Positions 11,570 through 24,200 of a stretch of 64,000 nucleotides of DNA are shown here, one piece after another. Source of the DNA: Tubiluchus corallicola (lineage: Eukaryota > Priapulida > Priapulimorpha > Priapulimorphida > Tubiluchidae); the NCBI GenBank assembly GCA_030141605.1, contig JAQGDQ010002367.1, forward strand, positions 682,501 through 746,500, written 5' to 3'. A program made the translations under genes and the position numbers. Within the stretch, counting starts at the first letter, position 1. The number at the start of each line of letters is the position of its first letter. The notes under the pieces were generated by a model that saw only the letters and a program-made list of their open reading frames with translations, ran no database searches and had not been told where the DNA came from.

Positions 11570-12000
11570 CTGACTCCTACCACTACCATCAGTGCCACTA
11601 CCAGTATCATTTACTACCATCACTACCAGTACCATTATCACCAGTATCTACCACTATCACCTCTGCCAATATCAGTGCCACTGCATCGACTACCAGCACC
11701 TATGCCATCAGAACCACTACCAGTATCAGTACTACTATTATCAGTATCTCTACAACTACCACCACTACGATTACCACCACTACCAGTGCCACAACAGCTA
11801 GTACCACTACCACTACTGCTGCTACAAGTACTGCTACCTCTACCATTACTTGTACCACCATCACAACCACTACCAGTACTACTACCCACTGTCACCATTA
11901 CCACTATCGTTACCTCCAGTGCCAGTGCCACTGTCACGACTACTATTCTACTATTAATTGGTATTATTACTGTTACTATTATTATTTATATTATTACAGA
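11570..12000. repeat. Imperfect trinucleotide (ACC/ACT/ATC) tract
   Basis: About 430 bp consist almost entirely of degenerate ACC, ACT, ATC and TAT triplets. All six frames stay open by composition, so the apparent proteins here (Pro/Leu-rich, Ser/Gly-rich) are artefacts. The tract ends about 100 bp before the Rab34/36 start codon. Confidence 0.85.
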
Positions 12001-12080
12001 AACCTGCCTCAAATTTGCAGATGATTAATATTCATAAGGCCACAGCTACAGGTGGAAGTGGTCCACTTAAACTAACAATA

Positions 12081-12103
12081 AACATCGTTTGCATAGGTAT
12101 GTT
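12081..12103 (+). promoter_or_regulatory. Acceptor-like site just before Rab34/36 ATG
   Basis: The sequence TTTGCATAG ends at 12096, leaving a 7-nt leader before the ATG at 12104. It resembles a 3' splice acceptor of moderate strength and could receive a 5'-UTR exon or a spliced leader. Confidence 0.35.
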
Positions 12104-15100
12104 ATGAGCAAAACTGTTATCATCAAAGAAACGCCTTGCATGACAATTATGAGGACGCATGCAGAAAAGGACAGGATAATCTCAAAATTTCCTCAAGTAA
12201 GTTTTTTTTTGTTTTTAATTGCACATGTCAAAAGAATGATTCGTGGAAAACTTGAAAATTTCATTTTACTGTAAAGAAAGTTTGTTCACTGTTGCTGCTT
12301 TTCTTCAAAAAAGCAGATATTTCAGAGATTTGTTTTAGGTATCCTGCATTTCATAATATTTCACTTTAGTGAATAACTACTCTCTAGCTGAGAAAAATTG
12401 TTTACCCAATTGTGTTTTGACGAGTGATCTACTAAATTCAGGGGAAGGCATTAAAAAATTGTAAAAAAACCACATGGTTCCCGGAAGCGTTGCCATTTTC
12501 ATGTCTCTTCTATGGTTGTTCGTGAAAGCTACAAATGTCATATTATCATAATGTTTTGAAAGCACAATGACAGTAAGACGTCAAAGTTCGCTGCTTTAAC
12601 CATTCAAATACATGTAATACGATTTTTTTTCAAATAACATTAGCATGTTGATATACTTTACTTTTTCTATTTGTTACCAGCCAATTCATTCAGATGGACC
12701 TTATAAGCAAAGTGACTTTAGCTCAAAGGTTAGGGATGTTTGCTATTCGAACAAGTCCGACAGGTAATATTGACTTTCTTTACAGCCTGTGCAAGTGAAT
12801 ATGTCAAACTAAACCCTCACTATAATTAAGCTTTTACACTTAAAATCCTAATCTCATTACAAATATTCAATTTATTTTATTATAAACTTGGTGTAAAACT
12901 TCTTTCTTTTTATTTTTTGATCATTTCATTGTTAGCGGTATTAGATTTGAAGACCCGCCATTTTTCATTCGAGTACAGACGAGTGACGTTGTGAGCACGA
13001 TCACGAGGTCACCAAAGATTGTTAAACAAACATCAGTAGCAAAAGACGCTTTCTGTATTGCTACGTCATTCTTGCTCACTCGTACCAAAGACGGTGATGT
13101 CTACGGCAATGCACGCATTCGAAATTTGCCAGAAAATGGTTAGTTATTTGATTTGCAAGTCGCTATTGTTTAATAATAACTATGGATTCTACGTGTAATC
13201 ATAATAATGCGCTAAAAAAACGTCACTGTCTGTATTTAATTCTAAGCATAAGCAACTTATTGAGATAAATGTGTCTCAAGCATATAATGTCAACACTCAG
13301 TAAATTTATCATTCAGTGTTCATTTATAGCTGTAAACTATAGTGTAAGCTACAATACTGTAAGAATGAAATACAATATTATGAATGACTAAGTAAATGAG
13401 TGAATAAATTATGAATGAAATCAGTTATTTGTACTGAATTTTTACTTGCAGGATGAACATCTGTAAAGCTGTTATTCTTGGCGATGTGGCTGTTGGCAAA
13501 ACGTGCTTAGTAAACAGGTTATATTTCTTAAATTTACAGGGGGAAGAAAAGGCAATTTTAAAGTCTTTCTACACAAAATGGCTTAAAAAACTTTCTACAC
13601 AAAGTTATATTACTTTGCTTTTATACCTACCAGCTTAAAAGGCTCATGTAACTAGAAAAAAATTCTTAGTAATTCAAAATCTTCGTGCCAACTGGTAAAA
13701 CGTCACCGACTCACCCCCCCCCTCCCAGTATGCACAGTTAACTCATCTGAAAAATATTTTAAATGTTATTGCCAAGATACTGTAATTTACACTTTTGCTT
13801 TGTCAGTGAGGTGTGTCCTGCCAATGCTCCGATTGTAGTTTCAAACTTTATGTAATGCTATCTAAACTTGTTTTAAACGTACTACCGTCAAAATGGCTGC
13901 ACAAAAACATTCATAGCAGCAGTTTAAATTTACAAGTTTTACACAGCATTACTGTTAATGCAAGCTCTGTGCATAATTAGGTAGTATGCAGGTCATGCAA
14001 AGTTTCGGGATGATTTTTTTGCTTTTGGGAGCTAAAGGGTTTTCTTGTGCTTTAAGCATGATGGTGAGGTTCATGAGTTACTGGTAGGAAGTCCATGGTT
14101 AGTGTGAGTGGCTTGGATTTGACCAGGGGTTGGCGAGCTATACAGACTATATACGCCTTTCCTATAAATTAGGACAAAAATACAACACATTATGGTTAAT
14201 AGCAATAGTTCTTGCACTGGAATGAGTCATATTCTAACAAAAACCTGTTTTCTCTTACCACAGATTTTGTCATCATACATTTGATAGTAACTACAAAGCC
14301 ACCATCGGCGTTGACTTTGAGGTTGAGAGATTTGACGTACTAAATATGCCTTTTAATTTACAGATGTAAGTTTAATACCTAACAGATATCTTGTAATAAC
14401 GTCTGTTCAAATAACTTCTTAATCAGTTATGGTGATTTTGCAGTATCTTCCATTCAAAGATGCATACATTGCATAAATGGTCTATCTGTTTTTAATGCTG
14501 TGCAGTATTACACCATTACAACAAACATTGTTTATTGTACACACATCAGTAATGCGAAGTCATTAAAAAAGAACTTTCGTCATTAATTGAACTAGTATAA
14601 TAGCTTTGAATATACTCACTTGTTGCATTTTGCAAGTTTTTGTCGTGCCAAACTGCAGTTTGACACCTAGAATTTACACTGACAGCACATACACTGCTGA
14701 GATGTTTCATCAAATTTTGAACCCCACTGCAGTTACTTTGCTGCAAAAAATTTTCATACAAGGGTTAACTGCTATTTTGTGCCAAAAAAAAAATTGACTG
14801 ACTTTTTTTAATCTTACTGACTTTGTTGAACAGCTCACGTAAATTTACAACTGAACGTGTACCACAGATTACATGTACATGCAATTTAATGTGAAGCACT
14901 CATTAATATTTAGTTTACTGAAGCTACCTAAACCACATTTCATTGGATTTGAATGTACTACAAAGTAGTTGATACTTAATAGCATCTTCTAAAAGTACTT
15001 CACATTCTCTGTGTACATTATTTATGCCCTTTTCTTATTAATATGTGCTTGTCCATTATGTACAAATTATGAATAGCTGCATGTGCTTATAGAGTACCTC

Positions 15101-17883
15101 AGTTATAGAGTACTTTTTTGGGTCTCTAGCAGGTTCGCTATCGTGATGATATACTGTATAATTATGTATTTTTGCCTATGTGTATCAGATAAATATAATC
15201 TCCTTGTAAAAAATAACTGTTTTTTTCAGTTGGGACACAGCAGGCCAGGAAAGGTTCAAGTGCATAGCTGCTTCCTACTATAGAGGCGCACATGGTAAGG
15301 CAAATTCATTTATTCATTATCAAATCTCCTGCTACTTTACAATAATGACCAGTTTTTTTTCAGGTGTTCAATGTTTTTAGAATTTTTATGAAACTTTCAA
15401 GATAAATGAGCCTTTTCGCAGTTTCTCTATGCACAGTTTTACACACGCACTATTGTTGTAGGTCAAAGGTGAAGTGAACACAGCGCATCTTACTTAACTA
15501 CAACGGTCACGTGACCTTATGCATGTAACTGCATGTAGGTGAAACGGGTGAAACACTTGGTCATATTTACTATATACTACACATGTATAATTTTAAACTA
15601 ACAGGTGATTTTTATCCAAAAACATCTACCAAAATAGGAGCAGCAATTAACGTAAAATGAACTAACTGAAGCAAGTTAACATCAAGAATTGTTACTAGTA
15701 CAATAGTATGAGCTGCAAAACGTTGCCAAGTGTAAACAAATGCTTTGTTTGGTTCAGATAACATTGTTAGGTTCACTTAACCTTTGACCTTTTCACGATC
15801 ATCGTTAAATCGCTCAAATTGTGAAAAGGCTTTTCTAAAACTGATTTTTTTATATGAGTCCTTCACCTGACTGAGACTGTCATAACTCTGCAAGTTATTG
15901 TTTGTGTAAAATTATATAGAATTCTGTTTACACAAATTAATAATTTCATTTATTTCTACTAATTTTACAATCCTTCCCAAATATCACTTAATAATTATAT
16001 ACTAAACCGTTCTGCATTTTCTAGTCATCATTCTGGTGTTTGATCTCAGTGACATGGAGACTTTAATGTCTACAAAACGGTGGTTGAGTGAAGCTCTCAG
16101 CAACAGGAATGAGAATCCACTTATATTTCTTGTTGGCAGCAAGAAGGACCTCGTGGTACGTTTCAGTTTTTTTATGTAGACATTACAGTAATCATTACCG
16201 TAAAGTATATGTTCCATCTTATTTATTATTTATATAATATATAATACCTACATTATACTATCTATATTATATTATATTATATTATATTATATTATATTAT
16301 ATTATATTATATTATATTATATTATATTATATTATATTATATTATATTATATTATATTATATTATATTATATTATATTATATTATATTATATTATATTAT
16401 ATTATATTATATTATATTATATTATATTATATTATATTATATTATATTATATTATATTATATTATATTATATTATATTATATTATATTATAAATAACTAT
16501 TATAACTCTGTATTTTTTTCAGACTAAACAGAGCTATGTTCGACTAGAGGAAGAAGCTGTTGTTATGGCAAAGGAGCTTGGTGCTGAGTACTGGGCTGTT
16601 TCATCAAAAACAGGTTTGTAAAATGTTATGCACTGGATCAAAAGTTAGAATATTTAATTGTGTAAGTCTACGGTTCTGAAACAGGTACCACTACACTCAG
16701 GTTTGTCCTGCACTCTGAGGTGCTAGTGTTAATGCCTGCAGTTAGCAAAAGATCTTTTGATAATTTTGTATCGGTTTCAAACTACTAAAGGACCATACTT
16801 AGCTGTATTTCAAGATTTTTCTGTTAATCACACAAATTTAGGTTAGTTTCTGTTTGTTTTGTGTAATTAACTACCAATGACTGTCACAAGTATTCTTGCA
16901 TTAAGTTTTGCCTGTTAAATTATTCTCATTCTTCTGATGAACTTTAGGTATATATTTTTGCTTGTAGAGTGTGTTTAATTTTTCTCAACTAAGTAAACTC
17001 TTAGAACAGGCACTTCGCTATAAAGGTAAAATCAGGAGGGGATTATAAAGATTGGGTGTCACAGAAACGACTTCATGACTTCACAGCGCCATCACTGAAC
17101 AAGAAATTGTGAATCACTGGTGTAAAGCAGAATATGAAAAGGCGTTACAGGAGTTCTGTTTCTCACAATAGTTGTGCGATTTTCATGATCGCAATTTTTT
17201 TTTAAAAGAAGCTTGTCATTCTTTCACCTGGTAAATATATTTAATTTTTGTTATAAAACCATACCTGGCAAATGCTTATCACCATTGAATGGTCAAGACT
17301 CAATTTTATTCTATATTTTTAACTTTGAAGCAATTTTAGTGTTACTCCAACTGGTAAGATACTCCTCATTAATATTGTATTTTTAATAGGTGAATTTGTC
17401 CAAGAATTTTTCTTCCGTGTGGCAGCCATGGTATTTGATGTGGCTATGATGCAGGAATTATCCAGCGAAAGCCCAAAAAGAGCTATTGGTGGTGACTTAG
17501 TCAGTAAGATTATTTTATTTTTTAACAACAAACAACTTTTAGCTCATCTCTTTTGTTTTATGCTGTAAACTGGGTATTATCGTCATTGAACTCTGAATTC
17601 CACTAAACTCTACTTAACTCACAGTTCTGGAGTTGAGAAACCACCTATGAATGGGTTACGTGCCTATGTTGACATGTAGATGCCTGTTTATGCTTTAAAT
17701 CCCCATTATTACTAAAAGTAGGGCATCTTAGTTAACTAAGTATAACCACGTTAAGCCATTTGGTTGTACTAGCTGCGAGTAACACTATAATCTAATTCTG
17801 CTGGAGTGACACTGTTTTTTCTTGCAGAGGTTCATAAGCAAGACTTATATGAAACTAAGCCTAGGAAAAAGTGCTGTAGCTGA
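12104..17883 (+). CDS. RAB36: Rab34/Rab36-type small GTPase, nine coding exons
   Basis: Coding exons: 12104-12196, 12681-12763, 13452-13517, 14264-14365, 15230-15294, 16025-16155, 16523-16613, 17390-17503 and 17828-17883. All have GT-AG borders and compatible phases, giving 801 nt and 266 aa. Visible motifs are the P-loop GDVAVGKT (69-76), the switch I segment YKATIGVDF (91-99), WDTAGQE (116-122, catalytic Gln121), SKKD (175-178) in place of the common NKxD as in Rab34/36, [10 protein letters not shown], and a C-terminal CCS for prenylation. The N-terminal [10 protein letters not shown] is characteristic of Rab36. Human RAB36 and RAB34 are of similar size. Family members act at the Golgi, in lysosome positioning and, for Rab34, in early ciliogenesis. 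Rab34 versus Rab36 is not firmly separable here; one pre-duplication gene is possible. The ATG at 12104 is the first in frame; 12140 and 12149 are alternatives. Confidence 0.92.
12936..13138 (+). other. CpG-rich open segment in Rab34/36 intron 2, possible poison exon
   Basis: This 203-bp segment is preceded by a pyrimidine-rich tract and AG, followed by GTTAGT, and open in the frame continuing from exon 2. It is much richer in CG dinucleotides than its surroundings and contains TGACGT motifs. Its length is not a multiple of three. If it were spliced between exons 2 and 3, the reading frame would hit TGA just inside the next exon. The exon 2 to exon 3 join without it is in frame and preserves the family sequence. 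It may be a poison exon, an internal regulatory element or chance. Confidence 0.3.
15408..15834. mobile_element. Foldback (MITE-like) element in Rab34/36 intron
   Basis: The two ends are inverted copies. AGGTCAAAGGTGAAGTGAAC at 15460-15479 pairs with GTTCACTTAACCTTTGACCT at 15771-15790 with one mismatch. The outer GCCTTTTCGCAGTTT at 15410-15424 pairs with AAATTGTGAAAAGGC at 15816-15830 with two mismatches. The interior has no coding capacity. A related fragment in opposite orientation lies at 41516-41574. The element sits wholly within the intron between 15294 and 16025. Confidence 0.55.
16264..16491. repeat. (TTATA)n pentanucleotide microsatellite, about 46 units
   Basis: This is a nearly perfect 228-bp run of the 5-bp unit, in the Rab34/36 intron between the exons ending at 16155 and starting at 16523. 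It ends about 30 bp before the next acceptor. Length variation between individuals is expected. Confidence 0.97.
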
Positions 17884-20800
17884 GTGGAAGTGGGAAGTGG
17901 AGCTTTTGTGTCGACTGTAAAGAACCTACAACTACATAACAGAGACTATTATTACCCCACTTTTACTATAAATATAATGCATTACGCATAGCAACAGCAG
18001 GTACCATTTTTAAAGTCTTTGGTATGACCCGGCCACTGTATCGAACTCACGACCTCCCAGACAGAAAGCGAACGCATTACTACTAGAGTTAAGTCCTATT
18101 AGTCCTATCTTGATAAAGTCCTATCTTGATAAAAATGGTTGTAAGATTTGTAAGCCAGAATTTCTGGTTTAAATTCATTAGTTTTATATCACATTCATGT
18201 GTGTGATACATATAATCCATGTCTAAATTATATAAGTTAGCAATTTTCTTTGTTTTTTACCACATATTTAGCAATAATTATGCTAAACATATACCTCACC
18301 TGATTCACTACAGTTATGTAAAAACCCAATGGGTCTGTTAAAAAGGCTACAGTTAAGCTTCATAGAGCCACAATTCAAAATTATTATATACTTTAATTAA
18401 CATAAATGCCAGAATAAATATGAAGTAGAATGCCTTTAACTTGTACAAGCCATAATGATTTTTAAAAGCATTGTGTGGCCATTTTGTACAAGCCACAATA
18501 ATGATTATTTAAATAGAGAAATGCTATTGCCTTTTAGAGTGTTTCTGTAGCTCCTCCTAATAATGTAATGATGCACTTAAACTGAATGCTTACAATATTA
18601 TATTCAAATTGGAATGTTGAAAAATTTGGCAGTCAAGAGAATCTGGTTGCCTGCCTTTGGTAATATGGCTCTTTTGCCTGAAGAGTAACGACTTCTCCCC
18701 AAAATGACCATGAAAACATACAATTTAGTGTCCGATGTTTGTGGTAAGATTAATCAATTTGAAAGTGTAATTAATAAAGTACGTACGTGTTTTAAACAAT
18801 GTTATTGTCATGTTCTTATAATGCTGTAGGCAAATGTGTTAGCTTTTGCTTTAAAAACACATTTTTGTCCATTTTACTGTGATAACTTATGTGTTCATAC
18901 TGCTAAGAAACATTTATATGTACCTTTGATGTAGTATGTGAATGTGCATATATTGTTGAATTTTTTTACATTGGTATATCATATTCTCGTTTAAATGACA
19001 GGTAGTATAGAATCTCAATGAGGAAATTTTCTCATTACAGAGAAAAGTATTAGTAATGTAATTATTGTGAATGTTTATGTTTAACCAGGTGTGTCAATAT
19101 AGTAAAATGTATTTTAGGTGGAGCACTTTATTTCTTTTTTACTGCTACATTTTGTGTTTTAGTGATTATAGTATACTGATGCTATACAATTAATGTCTCC
19201 TATAGCTACGCAATTCTTTACGTAGAATAATACTATTCTAAAGATAATAAACTATTGTTAGTTTAGTTATAAATTATAGATCTCGGCAAAATTTCATGTG
19301 GCTTTTTATTATGTCAAGCACGTGGCACTATCCACTAACAAGAATTAGGAATAACTATAAGCTGATGCCCATTTAAGTAATGGATTTTTTATCTTAAAGG
19401 ACCTTAAATGTACCTTAAAGGAAAGGACAAGTCATTTAGCGTGTTGGGATAATTTTACTGTTATCACTTAAGCTTACAAAAATATAATAAGATCATTATA
19501 ATAATCGTTACGAAATAATAAAAAAAATCGTCTATAAAGCTTTACGTTAATTTATACTATGACTGTTTAAAAATGTTCAGGCACAGTGGTTTTAGAAATA
19601 TTCGGACACGGTGGTTGCTGCCATTCACTTGAAATTATGATGTAACTGGTAGACTTCTTCACTTTTCGTAAGCGCATCTCACCTTTCTGGAATTCAGGTT
19701 GCATAATGCTCATGCAAATATATCACAAAATTAATTAATTTTTTTGTAAAAACTTATTATACTTTTAACGGAAATTGAAGTGTGCTGCTTTTGTTCAGCC
19801 GATGGATGTCATTGGTGGATGAATGGGCGTTTAAAATGGGAGCACCCAAGCATGAAACGATCGTGACTCTAAAGTGATTTTACTAACTACATGAGATGCT
19901 TATCACATTTTTGTTATTAAATCCTTCTATCATTTCTCATGAACATTGAAATAAGCCTGACTTTCCTAAAGGCCTGGCCTTTCCTTTGAGGTTTCAAAGA
20001 CGTTTATGATTTTCATAAGCCATTTTCATGTCCATGAAAATTGCCCAGAAGCTGTCAAACAGCATCCCCTAATTCTCATCTTTATAGCTATATTATATAA
20101 AATGAAATCAAGGTTATGCAATGATTACATTTAACTACGTTTAAAGGATTTATTTTATACATGTATATCCATTATAATTTTGAACAATTACTTGAAATTT
20201 TTGGACAATTTTGTTGTCATTAAAAAAGAGAAATAAGAATAATTTGTATTAAATTCCAAATGATTTAATTGGGAACTGATTTCAATATTGACAAATGCTA
20301 TTAAAATCACTACATGGCTGAAACATTTTAATTTAATAGCTTTTTAAAAGATTTTTAATATTCATAGTGATTTTAACTTGTAGTTAGAAAAGCTCACTTA
20401 TGCTCAGGTTAATGGATACACAGATGCATAGAGTATTCAAAATTTATTTGAAAATGATAATAGGGTAATACCTTTATAACATATTGGTGTGAGAGGAGTC
20501 AAGCGGTCACAGTGTGTGCTTAGTGACCAAAATCAAGAAGTAACAGCAGGCCTGGTTGGTAGATTTTTGGACAGTTTAAATTGCGTTGCCGTAAGTGCAT
20601 TGTGTGATGATATGTGTAAACTACTCTAACTTATATGTGTAGTTTAACCTTCACAATTTTGTTACATAATACCTATATGACATACACTTTTTATTGTACT
20701 GTATACACACACACATTTTGTCCGTCCAGAATAAACTCCTATGAATTACAATGCATACTTCCATAATATTGTTATGATAAAAAGTGCTTGATGATGTATG

Positions 20801-21276
20801 ATTTATTAAAATAATCTTTCATGACTAAAATTTAAATTAAAAAGTACAAACTACAAATGTACTGGAAAGCAATCAAGTGGCTTAACAGTTTGGTACAAAC
20901 AACAGCACAAAATAGTTTATTATGCTATACAAATGAAAGTCCAACTGTTTAATATACATATCACTGTTCTGAATGTGAACAAAATGAGTAACAGCATTCA
21001 TGATTGAACAAAACAAAGCCTTCTGTTTGTTTGATCTGTTTGGCACATCACACAGATAACATACATCGTTTTTAATTAATAATTATTAATAGGTCTTATT
21101 TAATAATAATTCTGTTTTCTGAGATATTTTGCCATATTTTGTACAGTATTTGCACTAATTTGATCCTGACTGGACCACTTTTTACCAAAGATGTACTTTG
21201 GGAATATGCGTAATCTGACAGGTTTCCTTGCAGTCGAAAACAAATAATAATCATGATTTTTCACTGACAAAGAACT
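17884..21276. other. Intergenic space between convergent Rab34/36 and DRC5 genes
   Basis: Both genes end towards this region, so it holds their 3' UTRs. Possible polyadenylation signals for the Rab gene are AATAAA near 18413 and 18772. Plus-strand TTTATT near 20690 and 20925 would serve DRC5. A SINE fragment lies at 17975-18090. Apart from that I see only AT-rich sequence with short repeats, for example two 22-bp copies of an AATRTTCRGRCACRGTGG motif near 19571-19620. Confidence 0.5.
17975..18090 (-). mobile_element. tRNA-derived SINE fragment
   Basis: On the minus strand there is an RNA polymerase III B-box-like GAGTTCGATAC, preceded by a weak A-box region and followed by GGCCGGGTCATACCAAAG, then ACTTTAAAAATGGTAC. 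This layout, a tRNA-like head plus an unrelated body, is typical of SINEs. It begins about 90 bp after the Rab34/36 stop and may lie in its 3' UTR. No tRNA fold with a paired acceptor stem is apparent. Confidence 0.5.
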
Positions 21277-24200
21277 TCATATAGTGCGATTGTTGAGGGG
21301 CTTGTAATTTTCCTCCTGTATTCTATCTCTGTTTTTCTTCAAAACTTGGCTAACAAAGTACTCACATTCAGGCCCACTGTTTGTCAAGCGCAGATCTATT
21401 TCTATTAGTGTGGTGTTTGACTGCATGCCTTGCTGAAGTTGCCTTCCACCTGCCTAGGAATAAATAAGTATTGTTTATGAGCCAAATTATTCAAACAAAG
21501 AGTTTGACGTGCCACAAAAACACTTGCATTTCATGCAATGAATAACAAATCAGTAAACCTTTATGAATAACGAAGAATCTGTACAATCACATTAAAAGGG
21601 AGACAGTGCTTAAAGTTCAGAAGACGTTGCACTCATGCACCTTATCTCATGTTGAGCTATCTGAACTGATTAATGAATGATTGATTCGCTGTTCTACTTG
21701 TTAATGCAAGTTTACTAAATTTTGTCAAGTGTTTATCAAATAACTATAAAATTATTGGCACATTTAAGTTGAAGAAAATCATCTTTAAGACCAGTCTTAT
21801 ATCCAAATCAGGAATTGTCTTTGGAAATGCAATACAGAACTTCTTGTTTCAGATATTTTTTATCTAAGCCTCATCCTACCACTAAGTGGGGTCCTATTGA
21901 ACCAGTGTTAGTAGGATTAGGGTTAACACTAGAGATCTGCTTTCATATGGGGCAAGTACTGTCCCTCAAAAAGAGCAAGGGAGCCAAAAATTTATTATTT
22001 TTAAGCATATTTAACCTATGATAAAAATTCACTACTGGTTATGGATCGATCGATTTATTGTATCTATTCAAACTTGATTTTTCATTTTGCAGTTGAATAG
22101 TGAAGTATACCCTATGCACTGGGCTTAATGCTGGCACCGTTTTATGTGAAACAAAAGTACTTTTGACGGTGCTTTAACACTAATACTTAACTAAAGAATT
22201 CAAATAGCTGTTTCAAATTTCACCTCCAACTTCTTCAATTGACAATTATACTACTCCACTAAAGGTCTTTCAATTCAAACTTTTTTAAAATTGTTTAGTT
22301 GTTGTGTTTCTCTTTTTAGTCTGGTATGCTGTGCGCTTGTCAAGTAGTTCATTCAGAACTTCTGCAGATTAAATAACCTATACATTTTTGAAAAAGTAAG
22401 GGCATGTTTAATCCGAAAACTCTCATTTTTTTTAAAATTCCTAAGGCGACCATCTTCTTTCCCAAAATGTACTACATTACAGAACGACAAAAAATAACTA
22501 ATTACAGTATTATTATATTCAACTAATTTGTTGCTGCTTGGTCTATTCTTGCACTAGAATTTTAGCCCTTCAAAGGGTGCTTGTATAATAATATGTAACC
22601 CAACTGTTAGGTACTAAAAATATACATACCGCTCCTAATTTGTTACAGGATAAGTTGAGAATTTCTAATTTTTTATTGTCGATTAACATATTCAGCAAAG
22701 CGTCTCCAGCTTCATTATCAATATCATTGCTTGCAACATTCAGGGTTTTTATAGACTGGTTTTTGGTGAGTCCTACAAACATAGCTTTAGCACCTTCACT
22801 GGAAATCTTGTTTAATCTGAGGTTGAGCACTTCCAGTGTGTCATTTGATGGCAAAACATTAGCAAGTGCTTTCCCTCCTTTTGCCTTGATGCTGTTGTTT
22901 ACAAGCACCAGCTTCTTTATTTTGCTGTGGCCATCTAAAAGGTTTGCAATAAACTTCGCGCCATCATTGCGGATAATATTATGTGAAAGATCCAAATGTT
23001 CTAGAGTCGGATGGTCCATGATGCCATTCGCAAGCATCTCACAACGTTGATCATCTATCTTACTTTGATAAATGTGCAGCAGTCGCAGTGCGGAACAATT
23101 GACTAAACAGCGACTAAGATTCCTACAATCCGGCAGCGTGAATAAGAAAAGGTTCCATTGAAAATTCATGCCACAATTGCGTGCTTGGTATGTTATATGA
23201 AACTCTTTTAAATTCGGCAGCTTCGTGATGATTGGGCCAAAGTCAAAATGTTCCGTGCTTGCAGCTTCATCTTCTCCTACAATGTAATTACAAAAATGAT
23301 GAAAAGTTGCATAATTTCCTTTATTCATTTATTTATTTATTTATACCATTTATTTGTACTCATGAGGTAGAATCAATACAAAAGAAGAGCTTGAACAAAT
23401 TGGAACAGAAAATCATCACTTTTTTGAATAATACTTGAACTACTGTTCTTGTGGCTGTTCTGATTTGTAATGATTTGATCCTGGGATGTAGCATTTGAAA
23501 TATTAATGATAGCCAAGCTATATGACTTTCGAATTCAGTCATGCTTTTGTGCGTTTATAGATTGATTTCATACTATGTCTTGATACAGTACTCTGTATCA
23601 TGGTCTGTTGATTTCCCAGTGACAGACCTCTAGTGGCTTATGGTGTATTCTGAGCCTGAAAAATTGGATGGTCTTGGGTTTGAGTCCTGCAAAAAATAGA
23701 GGTGCAAAAAATTTTTGGACTTTTAATGATTTAGTTATGCTTTTGTGCATTTAAATGATTGTTGTGTTTAAAGAGAATAACTTTACAGGCAACAGAAAAA
23801 TTGTCCTTAATTAATTATACTAACTTTCTTCTGGAATGCTATCCAATTCTGATAACTCATCTAGAGTTGGGTGTGGTTCTTTAACAGGTGGCAGCACTTG
23901 CCTGATGATTAGACGCCCAATGAGATCTGGAGCTAAAACTAAAACTTCTTCCACTGGTTTCAAGTCGGTTTCTCCCGGAATGATGTTTTCGAGAAGTTGT
24001 TCCAAATGGCGCTCGAACAGCATTCGTTTCCAACTACTACCAAATGCTTTAAAGTCACAGACACTCCACCGTGCTGTACAGCATCTCTTCCAATAGGCAT
24101 CATCCTGGATCAGAGGAGCAGTGATATGCAATGGAATGTCAGTTGAAATTTGTTCCAGAAGTTTCTTTTTATGCTTTGGCAACAGCTCTTCATAAATTGG

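Noticed and set aside
11592-12028. Several open frames rich in Pro/Leu, His/Tyr or Ser/Gly
   Set aside because: They are products of the triplet repeat tract; every frame stays open there by composition.
22640-23050. 136-codon plus-strand frame
   Set aside because: It is an antisense shadow of the DRC5 leucine-rich exon.
23625-23690. tRNA-like sequence in the DRC5 intron with GGTTTGAGTCC
   Set aside because: The B-box resemblance is real but the rest cannot be folded convincingly; too weak to list as a SINE.
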